The translations under genes and the position numbers were made by a program. The notes beneath the pieces are model-generated. The model made no database searches, was not told where the DNA came from, and saw only the letters and a program-made list of their open reading frames with translations. From Streptomyces sp. TSRI0281 (GTDB lineage Bacteria > Actinomycetota > Actinomycetes > Streptomycetales > Streptomycetaceae): a stretch of 64,000 bases of DNA. Shown here in pieces: positions 1-9,609 of this stretch. The DNA lies in contig NZ_LWLE01000038.1 in assembly GCF_001905125.1 (NCBI RefSeq), forward strand, positions 273,457-337,456, written 5' to 3'. The stretch's first letter is position 1. Each line of letters opens with the position of its first letter.

Positions 1-9
1 CCGGGCGTG

Positions 10-864
10 CTACGCCGGCGGGGGAGCGGCCGGAGCGCCCGGCATCGTGGCGTTGAGCGTGCCGTAGTCGAGGCCGTCCGCCAGCGTCGTGCTCGTCCCG
101 GTGGTGAGGAGTTCGCGCGCGCTGCGGTCGACCAGGGCGTAGGCGGCCTCGGCGATCGCGGAGCCCGCACTGACCCGGGCGACGCCGAGCTTCGCCAGCG
201 TGGGGACCGGGAGCGCGCCCGGCCCGGTCAGCAGGTTCAGCGGGACCGGTACCCCGTCGGCCAGGGCCGAGACGGTCGCCTCGTCGAAGGCCCCCAGGAC
301 GAACACCCCGTCCGCGCCCGCCTCGGCGTAGACACGGGCCCGGTCCAGGGTCTCCTTGAGCCAGGAGTCGGGATCCGCGGGGCGCAGCCGGTGGGTGTCG
401 ATCCGGGCGTTGAGGAAGAGCGGTACGCCCGCGGCGTCCGCGGCGGACCGCGCGGCCGCGATACGAGCGGCCTGCTCGTCCGGCCGTCGCAACGGGTGTG
501 CGCCGGAGCGGAGGGAGTCCTCAAGATTGACTCCGACGGCACCGGCGTCGAGCACGCCCCGTACGGTGCCGGCCAGTTCCGCGGGGGTACGGGCGAAGCC
601 GCTCTCGATGTCGGCGGTGACGGGGACGCTCACCGCGGCGGCGATACGGGAGATGAGAGCGAGGGCGGCATCGCGGTCCAGCCGGTCGCCGTCGGGCGAT
701 CCCAGCGACCAGGCGACGCCCGCGCTGGTGGTGGCGACGGCCGCCGCTCCGGCCGCCTCGACGAGTCGCGCGGAGGCCACGTCCCAGGCGTTGGGCAGTA
801 CGAGGGGCCTGCCGGGCACGTGCAGCGAGCGGAGCAGGAGTGCCCGGTCGTGGAGGGACGTCAT
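10..864 (-). CDS. Isocitrate lyase/PEP mutase family protein
   Basis: This 284-residue protein belongs to the PEP mutase/isocitrate lyase TIM-barrel superfamily, whose members make or break C-C or P-C bonds next to a carboxylate using Mg2+. The N-terminal LPNAWDVASARLVEAAG segment, the VTADIESGF metal-binding loop near residues 80-90 and the VGVNLEDS strand are the family signatures. The length fits the short PEPM-like clade rather than true isocitrate lyase, and the KKCGH motif of isocitrate lyase is absent. The substrate cannot be told from the sequence; members include 2-methylisocitrate lyase and phosphonate enzymes, but no methylcitrate or phosphonate genes are nearby. It is transcribed away from the next gene. 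The start ATG has no strong ribosome binding site. Family certain, reaction unknown. Confidence 0.85.
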   Translation of the reverse strand: MTSLHDRALLLRSLHVPGRPLVLPNAWDVASARLVEAAGAAAVATTSAGVAWSLGSPDGDRLDRDAALALISRIAAAVSVPVTADIESGFARTPAELAGTVRGVLDAGAVGVNLEDSLRSGAHPLRRPDEQAARIAAARSAADAAGVPLFLNARIDTHRLRPADPDSWLKETLDRARVYAEAGADGVFVLGAFDEATVSALADGVPVPLNLLTGPGALPVPTLAKLGVARVSAGSAIAEAAYALVDRSARELLTTGTSTTLADGLDYGTLNATMPGAPAAPPPA

Positions 865-1115
865 GGTGATCTCTTCCTTGGCTCAGGGGCCCCGTACCGC
901 ACACGGCCGCACGGCCCGACGGCCGGATGTTAAGGCCGGGGCGATGGTCCGCCGCACGGGAAGTGGCCATGTTCCCGTACGGGTCCCTGGGACCGCACCT
1001 GATTTCGCCCCCACCGGCGGCAGGGCTGCGGGCGCGCGGGGTCCGGGCGCCGAAGGTACGTGCCGTGTTCCGTCAACTTCGGGTCGGCGTCCGCGTCGGC
1101 TCCTACACTCCGGAC

Positions 1116-1691
1116 ATGAACGAAGTCGATCTGCTCGAAGGTGTCCTGTCCAAGACCGCCGATGTCATCGGCGGTGTCGCCGCCGACCAGTTGAATCTCC
1201 CCACACCGTGCGACGAGTACGACGTCGGGACGCTGATCCGTCACATCGGCGGCTGGATCCTCGTGTTCGAGGCGGGGAGCCACGGGCGTACGTACGAGGG
1301 TGACGCCGCGAACCACCGCTGCGGCGCCGACCCGGCGGCCGAGTTCCGTCAAGCCGCGGCGGGGGTGGTGTCCGGATGGAAGAAGTACGGCTTCGACCGC
1401 GAGGTCCCCGTCACCGGCCGCGAGATGCCCGCCGGGCAGGTGTTCAACATGACCCTCATGGAGTACCTGACCCACGGCTGGGACCTGGCGGTCGCCACCG
1501 GGCAGCCGGTCCCGTACACCGAGGAGGAGGCGACGGCCGGCCTGGCCCGCGCGCAGGCCACGCTGCCGCCGCAGTTCCGGGGCGAGGGCATGGCCTTCGG
1601 CGAGATCGTTCCCGTGGCCGAGGACGCGTCGGCGATGGACCGGTTCGTGGCGTTCCTCGGACGCGACCCGGTGCCGCCGACGGCCCGGTAG
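1116..1691 (+). CDS. TIGR03086-type DinB/MDMPI-like protein
   Basis: This 191-residue protein resembles the TIGR03086/mycothiol-dependent maleylpyruvate isomerase N-domain family, a DinB-like four-helix fold that usually binds a metal through histidines. Matching features are the opening EVDLLEGVLSKTADVIGG helix, a LIRHIGGW segment near residue 50 and a THGWDLAVATGQ motif near residue 120. An open frame runs upstream to about 927, but ATG 1116 fits the family start, and the upstream part reads as low-quality Arg/Gly sequence. The family is expanded in Streptomyces and often linked to thiol-dependent detoxification; no substrate can be inferred here. It converges on rox, with a 9-bp inverted repeat between the two. 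Confidence 0.85.
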   Translation: MNEVDLLEGVLSKTADVIGGVAADQLNLPTPCDEYDVGTLIRHIGGWILVFEAGSHGRTYEGDAANHRCGADPAAEFRQAAAGVVSGWKKYGFDREVPVTGREMPAGQVFNMTLMEYLTHGWDLAVATGQPVPYTEEEATAGLARAQATLPPQFRGEGMAFGEIVPVAEDASAMDRFVAFLGRDPVPPTAR

Positions 1692-1990
1692 ACCTCCGGA
1701 GTCGCCCGCCGCATCCCCGGCGTGTTCGGGCAGCCGTAGGGCATGGTCGTACAGGGAGGGCGGGAGGGTGAGCGCGTCGCGCTCTTCCTGAGCGCTCACC
1801 GGGCGGAGTGTGACTCGATTCCGTAGGTCATGTACGCAGCCCGCCGGCCGGGTTCGGGCCCTGTCGAAGGAATGCGAACGGGGGCTCCGCCGTACCGCGG
1901 CACCCGGCGCCGAGGTACGGCGCCGGGCCGCGGCGGAAAGGAGCACCCGGCCGGAGACGAGTCCCGCTCGTCCGGGCCGCGACCGGGCGC
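1692..1990. other. Convergent intergenic region with hairpins
   Basis: About 300 bp without a gene separate the ends of the DinB-like gene and rox. It contains an inverted repeat with 9-bp arms (1767-1775 and 1792-1800, 16-nt loop) and a longer, imperfect GC-rich hairpin at about 1887-1936. Either could stop transcription from both sides. I see no promoter-like element or credible small gene. Confidence 0.5.
1767..1800. terminator. Possible bidirectional terminator
   Basis: The arms GGTGAGCGC and GCGCTCACC pair perfectly over 9 bp with a 16-nt loop. It sits between convergent genes. No T-tract follows, which is common in high-GC actinobacteria. Confidence 0.4.
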
Positions 1991-3418
1991 TCAGCCGGTG
2001 GCGGCGCCGAACCACCGGGGCAGCCGGCCGATCAGATCCTGCTGGTCGTCACCGACCCACGCCACATGGCCGTCCGGGCGCAGCAGTACCGCGGGCGCGT
2101 CCAGTTCCTCGCTGACGTCGACGACATGGTCGACCCGGTCCGCCCACCCCGCCACCGACAGCCTGCCGGTCCGGTCGAGCAGCAGCCCGCGGCCGTCGTG
2201 CATCAGCTCGTAGAGGCGCCCCCGCTTCAGCTCCAAGTCCCGCATGCGCCGGCCGAGCAGTTCGTGGCCCTCGCCGAAGTCGTAGCGGACCTCGACCGCG
2301 GTGATCATCCCGGTGACGTACCGGTTCACCTCCTCGAAGTCCATCAGCTTCGAGAACAGCTCCCGCAGCGCGGTGGCACCCGGATCGGTCCCCAGCAGGG
2401 TGATCTGCGCCCGGGTGTTGTTCAGCACGCGGGCGCCCACCGGGTGGCGTTCGGCGTGGTAGCTGTCGAGCAGCCCCTCCGGCGCCCAGCCGTTGACCTC
2501 GGCGGCCAGTTTCCAGCCGAGGTTGAACGCGTCCTGCACACCGAGGTTCATCCCCTGCCCGCCGGTCGGCGGGTGGACGTGCGCCGCGTCGCCGGCCAGC
2601 AGCACCCGCCCGACCCGGTAGTGCTCGGCCTGCCGGGTGGCGTCGCCGAACCGGGACAGCCAGCGCGGTGAGTGCGCGCCGAAGTCGGTGCCGGCGACCG
2701 CCCGCAGTTGCCGCTTGAACTCTTCGAGGGTCGTCGCGGTCGTACGGTCCTCGGACACCCCGTCGGCGGGCACGATGATGCGGCACACTCCGTCCTCGCC
2801 GGGGGCGACGCCGAACCGCAGCTGGGTCTTGCGGACTTCCTCGACGACGGAGGCGATCGTCGCCGGATCCTCGGTCACCTCCATCTCGCCGAGGAGTGTC
2901 TCGACCGTCGCGGGCTCGCCGGGGAAACCGACGCCGAGTTGCTTGCGCACCGTGCTGCGGCCCCCGTCGCACCCGACGAGGTAGCGCGAGCGCAGGTGCG
3001 TGCCGTCCGTCAGCCCGACGGTCACGCCCTCCGCGTCCTGGCTCAGCCCGGCCACTTCGCAGCCGCGCCGGATCTCGGTACCGAGTTCGAGGGCCCGCGC
3101 GTTGAGCAGCCGCTCGCTGACCGGCTGCGGAGTGGCGAGACCGTACGGGTGCGCCGTGTCCAACCGGTCGGGCCACGGCTTCATGATGCTGCCGAAGAGA
3201 CCGCCGACCTGGAACTTCTTACTGACCGCGAGGAACCGGTCCAGCAGGCCGCGCTGGTCCATGATCTCGACGCTGCGCGCGTGGAGGCCCTGCCCGCGGG
3301 ACTCCTTGGTCGGCTCGGTCAGCTTCTCCAGTACGACCACCCGCACTCCGGCCAACCGCAGCTCACTGGCCAGCATCAGGCCGGTCGGTCCGCCACCGGC
3401 CACGATCACGTCAATCAT
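1991..3418 (-). CDS. rox: Rifampicin monooxygenase (FAD-dependent)
   Basis: The 475-residue product is a class A flavoprotein monooxygenase that closely resembles Rox of S. venezuelae as I recall it. Shared stretches include the start MIDVIVAGGGPTGLMLA, GLHARSVEIMDQRGLLDRF, the LVGCDGGRSTVR segment and VLLAGDAAHVHPPTGGQGMN. Residues near 6-15 form the Rossmann GxGxxG loop and GDAAH is the second FAD motif. Rox hydroxylates the rifamycin naphthyl ring, which leads to inactivation. I place the start at MIDV (3418), matching Rox; an in-frame ATG 12 bp upstream (3430) would add four residues, and neither has a strong ribosome binding site. A rifamycin-associated element lies 221 bp upstream. The gene is monocistronic and divergent from argC. 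Confidence 0.92.
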   Translation of the reverse strand: MIDVIVAGGGPTGLMLASELRLAGVRVVVLEKLTEPTKESRGQGLHARSVEIMDQRGLLDRFLAVSKKFQVGGLFGSIMKPWPDRLDTAHPYGLATPQPVSERLLNARALELGTEIRRGCEVAGLSQDAEGVTVGLTDGTHLRSRYLVGCDGGRSTVRKQLGVGFPGEPATVETLLGEMEVTEDPATIASVVEEVRKTQLRFGVAPGEDGVCRIIVPADGVSEDRTTATTLEEFKRQLRAVAGTDFGAHSPRWLSRFGDATRQAEHYRVGRVLLAGDAAHVHPPTGGQGMNLGVQDAFNLGWKLAAEVNGWAPEGLLDSYHAERHPVGARVLNNTRAQITLLGTDPGATALRELFSKLMDFEEVNRYVTGMITAVEVRYDFGEGHELLGRRMRDLELKRGRLYELMHDGRGLLLDRTGRLSVAGWADRVDHVVDVSEELDAPAVLLRPDGHVAWVGDDQQDLIGRLPRWFGAATG

Positions 3419-3638
3419 CAGAACGCCCATTCAACGAGAGTGGAATTCGACCGGCCGCTCGGCGCGGTCCAGTGGCACGCGCACCCGCACCGCGGTGCCG
3501 AGTGCCCGCGATCGCACCGCGAGTCCCCCGGCGGTTCGACGGTCCCGCGCAGCCCATACATCGACAAACCCATGCATACCTCGTGGATCTGTCATTTCCG
3601 CAGGTTCTGGCCTTGGCCGATCATTCTGCGGTACGACC

Positions 3639-3658
3639 GGGGCCTTGCCGCAAGCCCC
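3639..3658 (-). promoter_or_regulatory. Rifamycin-associated element (RAE)
   Basis: Read on the rox strand the sequence is GGGGCTTGCGGCAAGGCCCC, an interrupted palindrome that matches the published RAE consensus as I remember it. RAE copies lie upstream of rifamycin-inducible resistance genes (rox, rph, arr, helR) in actinomycetes. Here it overlaps the expected -35 position for a reverse-strand -10-like CAGAAT at 3623-3628. The sequence is visible; rifamycin induction is inferred from known RAE genes. Confidence 0.88.
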
Positions 3659-3681
3659 CCGGTGGGCTATACCTTGAGAGT

Positions 3682-3705
3682 GGCAAGGAGTCCTTACTCC
3701 TTGCC
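3682..3705. repeat. Perfect 10-bp-arm inverted repeat
   Basis: GGCAAGGAGT and ACTCCTTGCC are exact reverse complements separated by cctt. The dyad lies 24 bp from the RAE on its argC-proximal side, and about 170 bp before the argC promoter. It could be a regulator operator or a small hairpin; no transcription unit ends here, so a terminator is less likely. Confidence 0.6.
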
Positions 3706-3878
3706 CTTTGTCGTTTCCGCCGCAGGGACGGAGCAGGGTTCCCGTCCCCGGCCCCCGGACGTCTTCAGCAGACGGGTTGCGCACACCGCTGTGCCGTCCT
3801 GCTCCACACCGGCCCGGGATTTCGATCCCCGATGTACGGGCCGTAACGTTCATGCTCCCGGTACAGCCCGCCGGTTCT

Positions 3879-3913
3879 TTGCATAAAAGTGCAGCGCTGC
3901 GTATAGTCATGCC
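3879..3913 (+). promoter_or_regulatory. argC promoter with ARG boxes
   Basis: TTGCAT (3879-3884) and TATAGT (3902-3907) are spaced by 17 bp, a good housekeeping-type promoter. Two imperfect ARG-box-like dyads overlap it: TTGCATAAAAGTGCAG (3879-3894) and CTGCGTATAGTCATGC (3897-3912). Arginine-loaded ArgR bound here should block RNA polymerase. The ribosome binding site aggagga is at 3921-3927. Confidence 0.8.
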
Positions 3914-3932
3914 ATCGACGAGGAGGATATCG

Positions 3933-4961
3933 ATGGCGGTACGTGCAGCGGTAGCAGGGGCGAGCGGATACGCCGGCGGGGAGCTGCTCCGCCTCCTGCT
4001 GGTCCACCCCGAGGTCGAGATCGGCGCCCTCACGGGCCACTCCAACGCGGGGCAGTCGCTCGGCTCGCTGCAACCGCACCTGAGGCCGCTCGCCGACCGG
4101 GTGCTCCAACCCACCACCGCCGAAGTACTCGCCGGACACGACGTGGTCTTCCTGGCCCTGCCGCACGGCCAGTCCGCCGCGGTGGCCGAGCAGCTCGGCG
4201 ACGATGTCCTCGTGGTCGACATGGGCGCCGACTTCCGGCTGAAGGACGCCGCCGACTGGGAGAAGTTCTACGGTTCGCCGCACGCCGGGACATGGCCCTA
4301 CGGTCTGCCCGAGCTGCCCGGCGGCCGAGGGGCGCTGGAAGGTGCCAAGCGCATCGCCGTGCCCGGGTGCTACCCGACCGCCGTCTCCCTCGCACTCTTC
4401 CCCGCGTACGCGGCCCGGCTCGCCGAGCCCGAGGCGGTCGTCGTCGCCGCGTCCGGCACCTCCGGCGCGGGCAAGGCGGCCAAGCCCCACCTGCTGGGCT
4501 CCGAGGTGATGGGCAACATGACCCCGTACGGCGTCGGCGGTGTCCACCGGCACACGCCGGAGATGATCCAGAACCTCGGGGCCGCCGCCGGTGAGCCGGT
4601 CACCGTCTCCTTCACACCGACCCTCGCGCCCATGCCCCGCGGCATCCTCGCCACATGCAGCGCGAAGGCGAAGCCGGGTGTCGACGCAGGGGCCGTGCGC
4701 GATGCCTACGAGAAGGCGTTCGCCGACGAGCCGTTCGTCGACCTCCTCCCCGAGGGCCAGTGGCCCGCCACCGCGTCCGTGTACGGCTCCAACGCCGTGC
4801 AGATCCAGGTCGCGTACGACGAGGCGGCCGGCCGGATCATCGTGATCAGCGCCATCGACAACCTCGCCAAGGGCACCGCGGGCGGCGCCCTGCAGAGCAT
4901 GAACATCGCGCTCGGACTTCCCGAGAGCACAGGTCTTTCGACGATCGGAGTGGCACCGTGA
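3933..4961 (+). CDS. argC: N-acetyl-gamma-glutamyl-phosphate reductase
   Basis: ArgC (342 residues, the normal length) reduces N-acetylglutamyl phosphate to the semialdehyde with NADPH, step 3 of arginine synthesis. The N-terminal AAVAGASGYAGGELLRLL is the NADP-binding loop. VPGCYPTAVSLAL near residue 150 carries the catalytic cysteine, and VHRHTPEM near 210 supplies the active-site histidine. ATG 3933 is chosen because AGGAGGA lies 6 bp upstream; the open frame extends further back but runs through the promoter. It is first in argCJBDR, with a 4-bp overlap into argJ. Confidence 0.97.
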   Translation: MAVRAAVAGASGYAGGELLRLLLVHPEVEIGALTGHSNAGQSLGSLQPHLRPLADRVLQPTTAEVLAGHDVVFLALPHGQSAAVAEQLGDDVLVVDMGADFRLKDAADWEKFYGSPHAGTWPYGLPELPGGRGALEGAKRIAVPGCYPTAVSLALFPAYAARLAEPEAVVVAASGTSGAGKAAKPHLLGSEVMGNMTPYGVGGVHRHTPEMIQNLGAAAGEPVTVSFTPTLAPMPRGILATCSAKAKPGVDAGAVRDAYEKAFADEPFVDLLPEGQWPATASVYGSNAVQIQVAYDEAAGRIIVISAIDNLAKGTAGGALQSMNIALGLPESTGLSTIGVAP

Positions 4962-6112
4962 GCGTCACGGCAGCACAAGGATTCTCGGCGGCGGGCATCG
5001 CCGCCGGAATCAAGGAGAGCGGTAACCCCGACCTGGCCCTCGTGGTCAACAACGGGCCGCGTCGCGCCGCCGCGGGAGTCTTCACCTCCAATCGCGTCAA
5101 GGCCGCCCCCGTCCTCTGGTCGGAGCAGGTGCTCAAGGGCGGCGAGGTCACCGCCGTCGTCCTCAACTCCGGCGGGGCCAACGCCTGTACGGGACCCCAG
5201 GGTTTCCAGGACACCCACGCCACCGCCGAGAAGGCCGCCGAGGTCCTCGAAGGACACAGCGCGGGCGAGATCGCGGTCGCCTCGACCGGACTCATCGGCC
5301 TGCTGCTCCCGATGGACAAGCTCCTGCCGGGCATCGAGAAGGCCGCCGCGTCCCTCAGCGAGCACGGCGGCGAGAAGGCCGCCATCGCCATCAAGACGAC
5401 CGACACCGTGCACAAGACGGCCGTCGCGGGCGGCGCGGGCTGGACCGTCGGCGGGATGGCCAAGGGCGCGGGCATGCTCGCCCCCGGCCTCGCCACCATG
5501 CTGGTCGTCCTCACCACGGACGCCGACGTGGACGCCGCGGGCCTCGACTCCGCGCTGCGCGACGCCACCCGGACCACCTTCGACCGGGTCGACTCCGACG
5601 GCTGCATGTCCACCAACGACACCGTGCTGCTGCTCGCCTCGGGGGCGAGCGGAATCACCCCGGAGCAGGCCGAGTTCGCCGAGGCCGTACGGACCGTGTG
5701 CGCCGACCTCGCCCGCCAGCTGATCGGCGACGCCGAGGGCGCCTCCAAGGACATCCGGATCGAGGTGATCAACGCCGCGACCGAGGACGACGCCGTCGAG
5801 GTGGGCCGCTCCATCGCCCGTAACAACCTGCTCAAGTGCGCCATCCACGGTGAGGACCCCAACTGGGGCCGTGTCCTGTCCGCGATCGGTACGACGAAGG
5901 CCGCTTTCGAGCCCGACCGGCTGAACGTCGCCATCAACGGTGTCTGGGTCTGCCGGGCCGGCGGCGTCGGCGAGGACCGCGACCTCGTCGACATGCGCTA
6001 CCGGGAGGTCACGATCACCGCCGACCTCGCCGAGGGCACCGAATCGGCCGTCATCTGGGCCAACGACCTCACCGCGGACTACGTCCACGAGAACAGCGCG
6101 TACAGCTCATGA
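4958..6112 (+). CDS. argJ: Glutamate N-acetyltransferase/ornithine acetyltransferase
   Basis: ArgJ (384 residues) moves the acetyl group from N-acetylornithine back to glutamate, giving the cyclic arginine pathway. The precursor normally cleaves itself before a nucleophilic threonine; the KGAGMLAPGLATML segment carries it at about Thr180. NNLLKCAIHGEDPNWGRVL near the C-terminus is also typical. The GTG start overlaps the argC stop (GTGA), implying translational coupling. No argA-like gene is visible, in keeping with ArgJ recycling. Confidence 0.97.
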   Translation: MSVTAAQGFSAAGIAAGIKESGNPDLALVVNNGPRRAAAGVFTSNRVKAAPVLWSEQVLKGGEVTAVVLNSGGANACTGPQGFQDTHATAEKAAEVLEGHSAGEIAVASTGLIGLLLPMDKLLPGIEKAAASLSEHGGEKAAIAIKTTDTVHKTAVAGGAGWTVGGMAKGAGMLAPGLATMLVVLTTDADVDAAGLDSALRDATRTTFDRVDSDGCMSTNDTVLLLASGASGITPEQAEFAEAVRTVCADLARQLIGDAEGASKDIRIEVINAATEDDAVEVGRSIARNNLLKCAIHGEDPNWGRVLSAIGTTKAAFEPDRLNVAINGVWVCRAGGVGEDRDLVDMRYREVTITADLAEGTESAVIWANDLTADYVHENSAYSS

Positions 6113-7019
6113 GTACGGCCCGCAAGCACACCGCACTGCCGAAGGCGCAGATCCTCATCGAGGCGCTGCCCTGGCTGACCCGGCACCACGGCAGGACCGT
6201 CGTCATCAAGTTCGGCGGCAACGCCATGATCGACGAGGAGCTGAAGGCAGCCTTCGCCCAGGACGTCGTCTTCCTGCGGCACGCCGGCCTCAAGCCCGTC
6301 GTCGTGCACGGCGGCGGCCCGCAGATCACCGCCCAGCTGGACAAGCAGGGTCTGGTCAGCGAGTTCAAGGCCGGTCTGCGCGTCACCACGCCCGAGGCGA
6401 TGGACGTCGTACGGATGGTCCTGGCCGGACAGGTCCAGCGCGAACTCGTCGGGCTGCTCAACCAGCACGGCCCGCTCGCCGTCGGCATGACCGGCGAGGA
6501 CGCCCACACCATCACCGCCACCCAGCACCGGCCCACCATCGACGGCGAACTCGTCGACATCGGCCGGGTCGGCGAGATCACCGCGATCGACACCGGGGCC
6601 ATCCAGGCGCTGCTGGACGACGGCCGCATCCCGGTCGTCTCCTCCATCGCCCGATCCGCCGACGACAACCACGTCTACAACGTCAACGCCGACACCGCGG
6701 CCGCCGCGCTCGCCGCCGCGCTGAACGCCGAGACGCTGATGGTCCTCACCGATGTCGAGGGCCTCTACGAGGACTGGCCCCACAGCGACGACGTGATCAG
6801 CCGCCTGACCGCGACCGAGTTGGAGAAGCTGCTGCCGGACCTCTCCAGCGGCATGGTCCCCAAGATGCGGGGCTGCCTGCACGCCGTACGCAACGGTGTC
6901 GAGACCGCCCGGGTCATCGACGGCCGGGTCCAGCACGCGATCCTGCTGGAGATCTTCACCGACGAGGGAGTCGGCACGATGGTCGTGCCCGACGCACAGC
7001 ACGCGACACAGGGGGAAGC

Positions 7020-7023
<4 letters not shown>
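6109..7023 (+). CDS. argB: Acetylglutamate kinase
   Basis: This 304-residue amino acid kinase phosphorylates N-acetylglutamate, the usual arginine-feedback point. KFGGNAM near residue 30 and VVHGGGPQI near residue 65 are the phosphate and substrate loops, and VYNVNADTAAAALAAAL is the conserved nucleotide-site helix. The ATG overlaps the argJ stop (ATGA) and the gene overlaps argD by 4 bp. The long N-terminal helix fits arginine-sensitive hexameric kinases. Confidence 0.97.
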
Positions 7024-8216
<1,193 letters not shown>

Positions 8217-8241
8217 CGATCCGGAGAATGAGGCGACGACG

Positions 8242-8778
8242 ATGACCGAGGCGCAGGAATCCGAGCACGGCGGGCCGTCCGTGCCACAGACCCGCACGGC
8301 CCGCCACCGCCGGATCGTGGACATCCTGAACCGGCAGCCGGTGCGCTCCCAGAGCCAGCTGGCCAAGCTGCTGGCCGACGACGGGCTGAGCGTCACCCAG
8401 GCGACGCTCTCCCGGGACCTCGACGAGCTGGGCGCGGTCAAGATCCGCAACACCGGCGGGGAGCTGATCTACGCGGTGCCGAGCGAGGGCGGATTCCGTA
8501 CCCCGCAGGCGCCGCTGGGCGGCTCCGCCAAGGAGGAGCGGATGCGCAGGCTCTCCTCCGAACTCCTCATCTCGGCGGAGGCATCGGCCAACCTCGTGGT
8601 GCTGCGCACACCGCCGGGCGCGGCCCAGTTCCTCGCCTCGGCCATCGACCAGGCCGAGCTCCAGGCCATCCTCGGCACCATCGCGGGTGACGACACCCTG
8701 ATGCTGATCAGCCGCGACCCGAACGGAGGCCAGGCCCTCGCGGACCATCTGCTGCGGCTGGCCCAGAACGACCGCTGA
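8242..8778 (+). CDS. argR: Arginine repressor
   Basis: ArgR (178 residues) is the hexameric arginine-responsive repressor and last gene of argCJBDR, so it should control its own expression. The N-terminal winged helix includes QSQLAKLLADDGLSVTQATLSRDLDELGAVK. The C-terminal core has the GTIAGDDTLMLISRD arginine-binding signature. Both arg promoters here carry plausible target sites. ATG 8242 follows argD closely; no separate promoter is evident. Confidence 0.96.
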   Translation: MTEAQESEHGGPSVPQTRTARHRRIVDILNRQPVRSQSQLAKLLADDGLSVTQATLSRDLDELGAVKIRNTGGELIYAVPSEGGFRTPQAPLGGSAKEERMRRLSSELLISAEASANLVVLRTPPGAAQFLASAIDQAELQAILGTIAGDDTLMLISRDPNGGQALADHLLRLAQNDR

Positions 8779-8843
8779 ACCGGGGCCCTCCGTCCGGACC
8801 GGGCCGGGCGGAACCCGCGTGGACACGGCCTGCGGGACAGCCC

Positions 8844-9545
8844 TCAGTAGCCGGTGATCGCGGTCGGGCCCGAGGCGGTCCCGATCGCGATGTGCGGGCG
8901 GCGGGCCGGGTTCGCCCAGGCCAGGATGCGGTCCATCGCGGCCGCCGGTACGGAGACGCAGCCGGCGGTCGCACCGCGCCCGTTCACATGCAGGAAGATC
9001 CCGGCACCCCGGCCCCGTACCGGCCGGGCGTAGTTGAAGCCGATGACCAGGGCGCGGGCGTACGGGGCGGTGTACGTGACCAGATGCTCGGCCTCGTCCG
9101 CCCGGCAGTCCGCGGGTCGCGGTTCCACCCAGCGGTTGTAGGCCCGTGCCGCGTTGTCCTGGCACCACCAGGAGCGGTCGTTGACGCGCCGGTAGGGGTA
9201 CGCCGTCCCCGGAGCGGGCGCCTTGATCCCGAAGGCGTACGGGAGGTCGTACAGCCCGGTGGGCGTGGTGTTCGTGCCCTGCTCGCGCGTACGGCCCTCG
9301 GCGAGCCCCTTCGCGCCGAACCGGGCCGGCGCCGAACCCGCCGCCAGCCATCCGCCCCGTCGCCGCTCCCACCAGGTCACCGTGCCGGTGGTGGAGCCGG
9401 TGTCCGGGGCCTCGGCCGTGATCAGCTGGCTGCCGCCGCCGGTGTCGGCCAGCCGTGCGGGAAGCGGCGGCCCGCCGTCGGGCCGGGCCGCGACCGAGCC
9501 CAGCAGGGCGAGCAGTACTCCACCGGTCACCAGAGAGACGCGCAT
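8844..9545 (-). CDS. L,D-transpeptidase-like exported protein
   Basis: This 233-residue protein has a hydrophobic N-terminus (about residues 4-20) that looks like a signal peptide. The C-terminal FLHVNGRGATAGCVSV matches the YkuD active site, with His and catalytic Cys separated as in the family (H...TxGCV). YkuD enzymes cross-link peptidoglycan through 3-3 bonds. The usual SHGC is TAGC here, a common variant in exported actinobacterial members. It is convergent with argR and has no obvious partner; the flavin-binding-like gene upstream on the same strand is 64 bp away. Function is inferred from the motif. Confidence 0.82.
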   Translation of the reverse strand: MRVSLVTGGVLLALLGSVAARPDGGPPLPARLADTGGGSQLITAEAPDTGSTTGTVTWWERRRGGWLAAGSAPARFGAKGLAEGRTREQGTNTTPTGLYDLPYAFGIKAPAPGTAYPYRRVNDRSWWCQDNAARAYNRWVEPRPADCRADEAEHLVTYTAPYARALVIGFNYARPVRGRGAGIFLHVNGRGATAGCVSVPAAAMDRILAWANPARRPHIAIGTASGPTAITGY

Positions 9546-9609
9546 GGTCCGGACCGTACGGCGCCCGGCGCGGCGGCCCCACCGGGCCTGCTCCGTACGG
9601 CCCAGTCGC

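Larger units (their letters stand above)
3419..3932. promoter_or_regulatory. rox/argC divergent control region
   Basis: About 510 bp without a gene lie between divergent rox and argC. From left to right it holds a rox -10-like CAGAAT (reverse strand, 3623-3628), the RAE (3639-3658), a perfect inverted repeat (3682-3705), and the argC promoter with two ARG-box-like sites (3879-3913). The rox and argC elements are about 220 bp apart, so independent control is likely. Confidence 0.7.
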
